From Pyramidobacter sp. (GTDB lineage: Bacteria > Synergistota > Synergistia > Synergistales > Dethiosulfovibrionaceae), in assembly GCA_017940445.1 (NCBI GenBank), contig JAGAYQ010000269.1, forward strand, positions 1 through 21,027: a stretch of 21,027 nt of DNA. The letters are read 5' to 3'. Both the position numbers and the translations under genes were made by a program. Under the pieces are notes generated by a model. It searched no databases. It was not told where the DNA came from and saw nothing but the letters and a program-made list of their open reading frames with translations. Positions 1 to 7,714 of this stretch are shown piece by piece. How positions within the stretch are numbered: the stretch's first letter is position 1; every line of letters starts with the position of its first letter.

Positions 1-8
1 AGTTTCAT
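1..8 (-). CDS. Start of a leftward gene, cut by the window edge
   Basis: Only the start codon and the next codon (ATG AAA) are inside the window. The call rests on the signals ahead of it: a GGAGG ribosome binding site at 21-17 with 8 nt spacing, and a well-spaced promoter at 77-49. An MK... start is common in exported proteins, but nothing can be said about function. A second in-frame ATG at 26-24 lacks a ribosome binding site. Confidence 0.45.
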
Positions 9-48
9 GAACGAGGCCTCCGTCATCGGGGATGAATGTTTGTGGATC

Positions 49-77
49 AGTATAAATCGAAGGCTCGTTATTTGCAA
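49..77 (-). promoter_or_regulatory. Sigma70-type promoter for the leftward edge gene
   Basis: On the minus strand, TTGCAA (77-72) and TATACT (54-49) are separated by exactly 17 nt. Transcription would start near 42 and give a short leader before the ribosome binding site at 21-17. The -35 box abuts the outer end of the 20-bp inverted repeat at 77-125, so anything binding or folding there could affect this promoter. Confidence 0.55.
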
Positions 78-125
78 GTTAAGCCGGCAACTTTTTACAA
101 AATGCAAAAAGTTGCCGGCTTAACT
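77..125. repeat. Perfect 20-bp inverted repeat (hairpin)
   Basis: Arms 77-96 and 106-125 are perfect reverse complements (AGTTAAGCCGGCAACTTTTT and its complement) around a 9-nt loop. It lies between the end of meaB and the promoter of the next leftward gene. No T-run follows the stem on either strand, so it is not a classic intrinsic terminator, though a stem this long could still stop or protect a transcript. It may instead be a dispersed palindromic element or an operator. Confidence 0.7.
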
Positions 126-201
126 GCCTAATAACGCTCTGAAAAAAGCCACGCTTATCTTTGTGCCGGCTTTGAATTGCAACGCGGCTTAACGCTGCGC
201 C

Positions 202-1332
202 TTACTTTCCCCCGTGGAACAGCTCGCGCTCCATCACGTCGATGATCTCTTTGGCGGCCTGGGTGGGGGGGAGTTTGCCGCCGGTGACTTCGGCTTCGAT
301 GCGCTCTTTGGCGGCGGCGATGGTGGCGTTTTCGTCGATGAGGCGGTGCAGGTGCTCTTCGGCCATGTCGTTGACCCAGCGCAGCACTTGCTCGCGGCGG
401 CGGCGTTCGTACACGCCGTTGCCTTTGACGGTCTTGAAGAAGTCTTCGACGACGGCCCACATCTCCGGGATGCCTTCGCCGGTCAGCGACGAGCAGGTGT
501 AGGCGCGGCTGGCCCAGCCTTCGGTGGCGGGGCGCAGGTAGTGGAGCATCATGTCGAAGTCGGCGCGGGCAGATAGGGCGCGCATCTTGTTGTCGCCGTC
601 GGCTTTGTTGACGAGGATGCTGTCGGCAAGCTCCATGATGCCTTTTTTGATGCCCTGCAGGTCGTCGCCGGCGCCGGTGAGGGCGACCATGAGGAAGTAA
701 TCGACCATGTTGCGCACGGTGGTCTCGCTCTGGCCCACGCCGACGGTCTCGACGAGGACGACGTCATAGCCGGCCGCTTCCACAAGCAGCAGCGTCTCGC
801 GGCTCTTGCGGGTGACACCGCCCAATGTGCCGCCGGAAGGCGAAGGGCGGATGAAGGCGCGCTTGTCGCGCGACAGCTTTTCCATTCGGGTCTTGTCGCC
901 GAGGATGCTGCCTTTGGTGACGGAGCTGCTGGGATCGACGGCGAGGACGGCGACGCGGTGTCCGTGCTCGCACAGCCAGGTGCCCATGGCCTCGATGAAG
1001 GTGCTTTTGCCCGCGCCGGGCACGCCGGTGATGCCGACGCGCATGGATTTGCCGGTGTAGGGCAGCAGTTTCTGGATGAGGGCCTGCGCCTGGTCGAAGT
1101 GCTTGGGCGCGTTGCTCTCGATCAGCGTGATGGCGCGCGAGAGGATCATGCGGTCGCCGGAGCGGATGCCCTCGACGTAGTCGTCGATCGACAGGGTGCG
1201 GCGGGCGGGCTGCGCGGCGGCGGCCGTCGGTGCGCCCGTGTCGTTCACGCCTTTGGTGACGAAGCAGGCGTATTCGCTGCCGGCGTCCTTGGGCTGCCAG
1301 TCGGGCTGATAGATGTTGGGATCGGTGCTCAT
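202..1332 (-). CDS. meaB: Methylmalonyl-CoA mutase-associated GTPase MeaB
   Basis: MeaB/ArgK-family G protein (SIMIBI class). Known members gate loading of adenosylcobalamin into methylmalonyl-CoA mutase, protect the enzyme, and help eject damaged cofactor. In the 376-aa product: Walker A GVPGAGKST at 103-111, AVDPSSSVTKGSILGDKTRM at 131-150, the switch region ETVGVGQSE at 195-203, and the guanine-specificity motif NKAD at 242-245. The C-terminal region from about 300 is helical, as in the dimerisation arm of MeaB. The start is set by AAGGAGG about 8 nt upstream of ATG at 1332; the open frame runs 24 codons further but has no ribosome binding site there. About 40 N-terminal residues precede the usual family start. 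It lies downstream of the mutase genes but is separated from them by a strong terminator, so it is probably transcribed separately. Confidence 0.95.
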   Translation of the reverse strand: MSTDPNIYQPDWQPKDAGSEYACFVTKGVNDTGAPTAAAAQPARRTLSIDDYVEGIRSGDRMILSRAITLIESNAPKHFDQAQALIQKLLPYTGKSMRVGITGVPGAGKSTFIEAMGTWLCEHGHRVAVLAVDPSSSVTKGSILGDKTRMEKLSRDKRAFIRPSPSGGTLGGVTRKSRETLLLVEAAGYDVVLVETVGVGQSETTVRNMVDYFLMVALTGAGDDLQGIKKGIMELADSILVNKADGDNKMRALSARADFDMMLHYLRPATEGWASRAYTCSSLTGEGIPEMWAVVEDFFKTVKGNGVYERRRREQVLRWVNDMAEEHLHRLIDENATIAAAKERIEAEVTGGKLPPTQAAKEIIDVMERELFHGGK

Positions 1333-1340
1333 GAGCAAAA

Positions 1341-1349
1341 GTCCTCCTT
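1341..1349 (-). promoter_or_regulatory. Strong ribosome binding site fixing the meaB start
   Basis: The minus strand reads AAGGAGGAC from 1349 to 1341, about 8 nt before ATG at 1332. This favours the 376-aa product over the longer open frame starting at 1404. Confidence 0.85.
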
Positions 1350-1391
1350 CATGATGCGCATGGTTCTGGGAAGTTTTTAATTCAAAATCGT

Positions 1392-1521
1392 GACACAAAG
1401 ACACGAAGGGATAAACAGGGAAAGCGTTTTCGAGGCGGAATTGTTATGATGAATGCCCCCTGCCCGAAAAGCGTTTTCCATATCCTTTAGGTTTTTCTTA
1501 GGGCCTTTGTGTCTTTGTGTC
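1392..1521. repeat. Inverted repeat in the meaB leader
   Basis: GACACAAAGACAC at 1392-1404 is repeated in inverse orientation at 1509-1521, and weaker similarity extends to about 30 bp on each side. Part of the right copy (1514-1532) also matches 160-178 at 18 of 19 positions, just downstream of meaB. The same word family therefore occurs three times in 1.4 kb, always between genes. Confidence 0.6.
1420..1478. promoter_or_regulatory. Two LacI/cre-like palindromic sites upstream of meaB
   Basis: GAAAGCGTTTTC at 1420-1431 and GAAAAGCGTTTTC at 1466-1478 are near-identical, near-palindromic and centred on a CG step, like operators of the LacI/GalR family and the catabolite-responsive element. 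Their centres are about 46 bp apart, in the region that should hold a meaB promoter. Assignment to a regulator family is inference from site shape only. Confidence 0.35.
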
Positions 1522-1553
1522 GGCTTTGAATTTGATCTTTATGAACTGGTTTG

Positions 1554-1585
1554 AAAAAAGCGGCGCTGTGGGGCGCCGCTTTTTT
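1554..1585 (-). terminator. Intrinsic terminator of the mutA-mutB operon
   Basis: Perfect 13-bp stem: arms 1554-1566 (six A, then GCGGCGC) and 1573-1585, with a 6-nt loop. On the minus strand the GC-rich stem is followed by six T. It begins 28 bp past the mutB stop codon. The symmetric A and T runs would also let it work for rightward transcripts. Confidence 0.9.
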
Positions 1586-1612
1586 GTTGCTGTGAAACGT
1601 TTTGCGAAAGAA

Positions 1613-3808
<2,196 letters not shown>

Positions 3809-3811
3809 GGT

Positions 3812-5932
3812 TTAGCACATCCCCTTTTTCTGCTGCAAAGCGGTGAGCACCTGGAGGCAGTTGGCCTTCACGTGGATGAAATCGTCGACGCCGGCGTCGA
3901 GATAGGCCTGCTTGAACTCGGGAGCGGGAGCGCCCGCAAGGAACACGGTCATGCTGGGGCACTTCGCCTTGATCAGCTTGGCAGTCGGCGGCACCAGCTC
4001 GGGATAGGTGGCGTCGGTCGAGCAGATCACGGCCGCGTCGGCGCCGCTGGCTGCGGCAGCCTCAGCCGCCTCTTCGGGCGTGGCAAAGCCGTTGTTCTTG
4101 AGCACTTCAAAGTGAGCCACTTCGAAGAAGCCGGTGCTGAAGTCGGCGCGGGGCTTGTGCTGCGGGATCGGACCCATGTTGGCGAGGAAGATCTTGACGT
4201 TGCTGCCCGTCTTGGCGGTGAAGTCCTCGGTGCGCGCTCTCAGAGCCTCATACTGCTCCGTCCAGCGGTGCGGCTCAAGCGGCTTCACGTCGCAGCAGGG
4301 CTCGTCACCCAGAGCGGCCCACACTTCGGACAGCGTCGCGCCCGCGGCGAAAGCGCCGGCCACGCAGTTGGGGCAGCCGCCCTCGGCCACGTTGCCCAGA
4401 GCTTCCTCAAGGGCCTTGGCGTCACGGCCGGCCTTGGCCGCGGCCAGCTTCTCATTGCGCTTGGCGGCAAAGGCTTCGGCATCGTTCGCGGGAACGTCGA
4501 GCGGCGTCTCCACCATGTTGGCATACATGTTGTTGCCGACGGCGCGGTCGGATCTGGTGGCCAGCTTCTTGAAGCGGTCGGCCAGAACGGCGCCGATGGC
4601 ATCCTGAACCACGCCGGCTTCCAGAGCCTTGCTCATGCCGCCGGCGGCTTCGATCTTCTGGAACAGCTCCCAGGCCTTGTCCTCCACCTGACGTGTCAGC
4701 GTCTCGACATACCACGAACCGCCGGCCGGATCGACCGTCGCCTCGAAGTTGAACTCGGTCTGGAGCATGATCTGCTGATTGCGGGCGATGCGCTTCGACT
4801 GCTCAGTGGCGGGGCGCACAGCCTCGTCGAAAGGCAGGATCTGCATCGCGTCCACGCCGCCCACAGCGCCCGAGAAGGCCTGAGTGGACGTGCGCAGGAT
4901 GTTGACATAGGGATCGTACTTGGTGACAGTGAACGGCGACGTCTGCGCGAGCACGTTGATCTTCACGCCCTCGCCCTCGCAGCCGAACTCCTTGGCAACA
5001 TGCGCCCACAGCACGCGCAGTGCGCGCAGCGTGGCGATCTCCATGAAGAAGTTGGCGCCCAGCGTCACTTCAAAGCGGATGCGGCGGCAGGTGACATCAG
5101 GATCGATGCCGCGCTCGGCCATCGCGCGCACCACTTCGGCAGCGTCGGCCAGCACGCAGGCCGCTTCCTGAACACGGCTGGCGCCGGCGGAAGCGTAGAC
5201 AGAACCGCGGACGAGCACCACGCGCAGCGGGCAGCTGTTCTTCTCGCACCACTTGATCGTGCGGGCCATCTCGTCAAACAGCTTCGGCAGCGGGCGGGGC
5301 AGCTTGCCGTCGCGCGCCAGCGTGCCGATGGGATCGGCGCCGAGGCAGCCCGTCAGTTCGGCGACGTTCTTGCCGTTCTTTTTCGCCCAGGCGGCGACCA
5401 TGCCCAGCAGAGGCAGAGCCGAAGCGCCCGTGGCGGCGTGCAGTTCGGTCTTGGTAGGATCGGCGGAAGCGAACAGCATGTCCATGTGATCGAGCGTGCT
5501 GACGCTGACGCCGCGGCAGTCGCACACAGGCGCGTCCTTGCCGTGCGTCGTCGCCCAGTCAAAGATCGGGTGAATGGAGGTCGCGCCCTTGTCCAGCTCG
5601 TGAGCGATCGCCTCGCCCGCGCACTTGGGGCAGCGGTCATCGATGCCCTGAGCGATCTTCCAGATATTGTCCGCGCCGGGCGCGCTCTTCGTGCCGCGCA
5701 GATAATCCTGCTCGCCGGGGAACGTCTGGCAGTCCTTCAGCTCCTTCACGTTCTCCATCGTGTAGATGGGATCGAGCGTGATGCCCTCATACGTGGGCGT
5801 AAACATGCGCTTGTCGAACGGCGCACCCTTGAGAGCGTCCGTTGCGGCCTGCTTCCATTCCTCGTAGGTCGGCGCCTTGAACTCGTCAAACGAGACCGGG
5901 GCCGCTGCTTTTTGCTCTTTTTCCATGGTCAA
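3812..5932 (-). CDS. mutA: Methylmalonyl-CoA mutase, small (beta) subunit
   Basis: The non-catalytic partner in the heterodimeric mutase; it keeps the same fold but does not bind B12. The C-terminal domain has lost the DxHxxG cobalt-binding motif: the equivalent stretch reads MGPIPQHKPRADFSTGFFE (586-604). At 706 aa it is longer than many small subunits. It contains two CxxC pairs, CPKC (101-104) and CPNC (520-523), and a Cys-Cys at 546-547. Start choice: GGAGG lies 7 nt ahead of a TTG at 5932 and 13 nt ahead of ATG at 5926. Spacing favours TTG, but ATG would remove only two residues. It is the first gene after the cobalamin riboswitch leader and is 3 nt from mutB. Confidence 0.96.
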   Translation of the reverse strand: MTMEKEQKAAAPVSFDEFKAPTYEEWKQAATDALKGAPFDKRMFTPTYEGITLDPIYTMENVKELKDCQTFPGEQDYLRGTKSAPGADNIWKIAQGIDDRCPKCAGEAIAHELDKGATSIHPIFDWATTHGKDAPVCDCRGVSVSTLDHMDMLFASADPTKTELHAATGASALPLLGMVAAWAKKNGKNVAELTGCLGADPIGTLARDGKLPRPLPKLFDEMARTIKWCEKNSCPLRVVLVRGSVYASAGASRVQEAACVLADAAEVVRAMAERGIDPDVTCRRIRFEVTLGANFFMEIATLRALRVLWAHVAKEFGCEGEGVKINVLAQTSPFTVTKYDPYVNILRTSTQAFSGAVGGVDAMQILPFDEAVRPATEQSKRIARNQQIMLQTEFNFEATVDPAGGSWYVETLTRQVEDKAWELFQKIEAAGGMSKALEAGVVQDAIGAVLADRFKKLATRSDRAVGNNMYANMVETPLDVPANDAEAFAAKRNEKLAAAKAGRDAKALEEALGNVAEGGCPNCVAGAFAAGATLSEVWAALGDEPCCDVKPLEPHRWTEQYEALRARTEDFTAKTGSNVKIFLANMGPIPQHKPRADFSTGFFEVAHFEVLKNNGFATPEEAAEAAAASGADAAVICSTDATYPELVPPTAKLIKAKCPSMTVFLAGAPAPEFKQAYLDAGVDDFIHVKANCLQVLTALQQKKGMC

Positions 5933-5974
5933 ATCGCATCCTCCCTGCGCTTAGTCACACGGCTGCGCCCTTTT

Positions 5975-6007
5975 CGAAAAAACAAAATGCCGCCTGCAAG
6001 AGGCGGC
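5975..6007 (-). terminator. Leader terminator, expression platform of the cobalamin riboswitch
   Basis: On the minus strand GCCGCCT (6007-6001), a 5-nt loop and AGGCGGC (5995-5989) form a stem followed by ATTTTGTTTTTT. It sits between the aptamer and mutA. A competing pairing is visible: CGGCGC (minus 6038-6033) can pair with GCGCCG (6009-6004), which uses bases of the terminator's 5' arm and so could act as an antiterminator. Confidence 0.8.
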
Positions 6008-6084
6008 GCATTCGTGATTTTTCCGGAAGAAAGCGCCGTCGCGTTCCTTTTTGCATCATCCCGCCCGCGCAGGACATGCGTCTG

Positions 6085-6195
6085 AAAGTGTGGTCCCAGC
6101 TCCGGTAGCCTGACTTGCGCGCGCAGTTTGCGCACACTCACAGTGGCGGGGCCGCTTCGGATTTGCACCGAATTCCCCGGCTCTGGAACAGCATT
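6085..6195 (-). promoter_or_regulatory. Cobalamin (adenosylcobalamin) riboswitch aptamer
   Basis: Read on the minus strand, the conserved core elements are present in order: GGGGAATTCGGTGCAAATCC, then GCCACTGTGAG, then the B12-box-like AAGTCAGGCTACCGG. The closing P1 helix is visible as GTTCCAG (6189-6183) with CTGGGAC (6099-6093), one G-T wobble. The aptamer inside P1 is compact, about 97 nt. It controls an enzyme that uses B12, which is unusual because most such switches govern B12 synthesis, uptake or B12-independent isoenzymes. Confidence 0.93.
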
Positions 6196-6208
6196 ATCTA
6201 CCAATCAT

Positions 6209-6236
6209 ATTCTACAACTTTTTTGCCGTGATGCAA
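6209..6236 (-). promoter_or_regulatory. Probable promoter of the riboswitch-mutA-mutB transcript
   Basis: On the minus strand TTGCAT (6236-6231) and TAGAAT (6214-6209) are 16 nt apart, placing the start near 6202, just upstream of the aptamer. Both boxes are imperfect, but the position fits. Confidence 0.45.
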
Positions 6237-6344
6237 ACCGGAAAACGTTACAGATTTTCAGAAAAATGTTTCCCAAATATGAAATAAGCCGGCAAAATTC
6301 TCCAAAAAATTGGAGATTTCTCCCATGCGCAAAAGACACCCCTT

Positions 6345-6353
6345 TGCTACAAT
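6345..6353 (+). promoter_or_regulatory. Extended -10 promoter for the 6389 gene
   Basis: TGCTACAAT (TGn followed by a -10 box TACAAT at 6348-6353) lies about 35 bp before the start codon. No good -35 box is visible at 17 bp, which is usual for extended -10 promoters. Confidence 0.5.
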
Positions 6354-6388
6354 GAACATGCGCAGAAAAACAAAGGAGGCCATCTTCT

Positions 6389-6898
6389 ATGAAAAAAATA
6401 CATCTCATCCTCTTTGCCGCGCTCACCCTGACCCTCTCAGCAGCCGCGGCACGCGCCGCATCCGTCAGCAGCTTCGGCATCCGCGTCACCATCCCCGAAG
6501 GCTGGAAGTGCATGGAAGGCGAGCAAGTCCTCATCTATAACGGCAGCGAAAGCTCTGCCGTCATCATCGACCAGGTCAGCAAAAGCGACGGCGAGAGCGT
6601 CGAAAGCGTCGCCGCCAGCCTTGCCGACGCCGTCGGCGTCAAAAAGAACGACATCCGCCGCGACAAGACCGGCGCCCTCTCCATGGAATTCGAGCAGAAC
6701 GGCGAACCCGTCAGCGTGCGCGTCGTCGACGACCGCAGCCGCGTCCTCATGGTCTACTCCTTCGGCCGCGACGCCGAAGCCCGGCGCATCGCCCGCAGCG
6801 TGGGCGAAAAAGCCCCCGCCGCAGCCGCCCCCCTGGCCCAGGCCGAAGCCCCAGCCGCTTCCGCCGAGAAGCCTGCCCGAGCCAAAGACAAAAAATAA
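6389..6898 (+). CDS. Small exported protein of unknown function
   Basis: A 169-aa protein that I do not recognise. Residues 1-24 form a clear signal peptide (MKK, hydrophobic core, cleavage near ARA-A), so it should be periplasmic or outside the cell. The mature part begins SSFGIRVTIPEGWKCMEG and continues as alternating strand-like and helical stretches to about 140. This resembles in general style the small exported PsbP/DcrB-like domains (F-x-I-x-x-P-x-x-W opening), a weak analogy only. The tail (about 141-169) is Ala/Pro/Lys-rich and probably disordered. The start is well supported by AAAGGAGG 9 nt upstream of ATG. It is transcribed divergently from the mutase operon and appears monocistronic. 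Confidence 0.85.
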   Translation: MKKIHLILFAALTLTLSAAAARAASVSSFGIRVTIPEGWKCMEGEQVLIYNGSESSAVIIDQVSKSDGESVESVAASLADAVGVKKNDIRRDKTGALSMEFEQNGEPVSVRVVDDRSRVLMVYSFGRDAEARRIARSVGEKAPAAAAPLAQAEAPAASAEKPARAKDKK

Positions 6899-6929
6899 GC
6901 GCCGTCCGCACTCGCGAAACGGACAGCGC
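6899..6929 (-). terminator. Hairpin and T-run, leftward terminator
   Basis: GCGC-C-GTCCG (6899-6908) pairs with CGGAC-A-GCGC (6920-6929), with one internal mismatch. On the minus strand it is followed by TTATTTTTTG, which suits a leftward transcript coming from the 53-aa ORF. It begins directly after the stop codon of the rightward gene ending at 6898. Confidence 0.55.
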
Positions 6930-6953
6930 AAAACGCATACAGCACACCGAAAA

Positions 6954-6986
6954 GCCGCCGCGGAACGGACGAAGGACCGCGGCGGC
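6954..6986. terminator. Bidirectional terminator hairpin between convergent genes
   Basis: A perfect 10-bp GC stem, GCCGCCGCGG (6954-6963) with CCGCGGCGGC (6977-6986). On the plus strand it is followed by CATTATTTT, and on the minus strand by TTTTCGG. It lies between the exported-protein gene and the leftward 53-aa ORF and could serve both. Confidence 0.65.
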
Positions 6987-6996
6987 CATTATTTTG

Positions 6997-7158
6997 CTAT
7001 CCTTTGTACGAAAAATCCTTCAACGCCAGATTCTCCGCCCCCGACATGTACATCACGAACTTGCCGTTCTCAGTCGTATGGATCTCGCGCCCAACCACGA
7101 ACGTGCGGGGGAACCTCTTCTGATAATCCTGACGCACCGGAGCCTGAACATCGCGCAT
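6997..7158 (-). CDS. Hypothetical 53-aa protein
   Basis: A small leftward ORF reading MRDVQAPVRQDYQKRFPRTF and ending SGAENLALKDFSYKG. Support: a strong ribosome binding site, AAGGAGGA, 9 nt before ATG at 7158; GC-rich third positions like the neighbouring genes; and two terminator hairpins after the stop. It is basic in the first half, has no membrane segment or signal peptide, and contains the short strand-like pair TFVVGREIH and GKFVMYMSG. I do not recognise the family. Upstream, TATTAT is a possible -10 box, but no convincing -35 accompanies it. Confidence 0.6.
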   Translation of the reverse strand: MRDVQAPVRQDYQKRFPRTFVVGREIHTTENGKFVMYMSGAENLALKDFSYKG

Positions 7159-7248
7159 GAACAACATCCTCCTTCGTATAATAGAAACACTGCAAGATAA
7201 AAAAACAGCCGCCGAAACCGCGTCATGGCTCCGGCAGCAGAAGAAGAC

Positions 7249-7287
7249 AAAAAAGCGCCGGGACCACCGAACAGGGGATCCCGGCGC
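7249..7287 (-). terminator. Intrinsic terminator of the leftward mini-gene
   Basis: GCGCCGGGA (7255-7263) pairs perfectly with TCCCGGCGC (7279-7287). On the minus strand the stem is followed by TTTTTTGT. It closes a transcript of about 210 nt that starts at the promoter at 7495-7467. Confidence 0.88.
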
Positions 7288-7292
7288 AAAGT

Positions 7293-7414
7293 TTATTCAG
7301 CCATCAGCGACAGACCGCTCAGCGGCCTGCGGATAAACGGCAGAAACGACTCCGGCAGAGATCCGCAGTCGTTAGGCATAGCGCGAGCATCTTCAGACCA
7401 AAACGCTTATCCAT
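7293..7414 (-). pseudogene. Very short gene, probably frameshifted (about 40 aa if restored)
   Basis: The signals are those of a well-expressed gene: promoter at 7495-7467, AAGGAGG 8 nt before ATG at 7414, and a terminator right after the coding part. From that ATG the frame gives only 31 aa (MDKRFGLKMLALC..., stop at 7321-7319). The next frame is open from the same area to a stop at 7295-7293 and looks more like protein (...FWSEDARAMPNDCGSLPESF..., ending SGLSLMAE). One extra T in the run after AAGCG would join them into a peptide of about 40 aa starting MDKRFWSEDARAMPND. So this is a recent frameshift, a sequencing error, a frameshifting signal, or an RNA gene. No family recognised. Confidence 0.5.
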
Positions 7415-7466
7415 CGTGCGAACCTCCTTCAGCAAATAGTCGTTCCGCCGAGCGAACGTAAAACTT

Positions 7467-7495
7467 ATTTAATCACTGTGCGTTTATTCTGTCAA
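7467..7495 (-). promoter_or_regulatory. Near-consensus sigma70 promoter of the mini-gene
   Basis: The minus strand has TTGACA (7495-7490), a 17-nt spacer and TTAAAT (7472-7467). The -35 box is a perfect match. The 5' leader can form a small hairpin (CGTTC/GAACG, 7441-7458) before the ribosome binding site. Confidence 0.75.
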
Positions 7496-7589
7496 GACGG
7501 ATTTTTGGGAATTGTGGAAAAATTGCGTGTTCCCCCGCTCGAGCCCGGACTGTGACCGGAATACAAGAACATCGGCAATAAATATTGTG

Positions 7590-7618
7590 TTGTCTGATTG
7601 AGCGAAGCCTGATAGACT
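7590..7618 (+). promoter_or_regulatory. Candidate promoter for the MmeI-like gene
   Basis: TTGTCT (7590-7595), a 17-nt spacer and TAGACT (7613-7618). Each box matches consensus at four of six positions. A short near-palindrome, GGCATCCC-TT-GGGATGTC (7651-7668), lies between it and the start codon and could be an operator. The rest of 7496-7714 shows nothing else clear. Confidence 0.4.
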
Positions 7619-7714
7619 CACATTGTACGCAACCGTTTCAAAATGTGAGGGGCATCCCTTGGGATGTCCAGCGGTAAATAGCTTTGCAGAGCCGAAAAAG
7701 GAGTTGTCTCCGGC

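Noticed and set aside
7225..7461. 78-codon plus-strand frame over the mini-gene
   Set aside because: It reads through the leftward terminator and promoter, has no ribosome binding site and no protein-like pattern.
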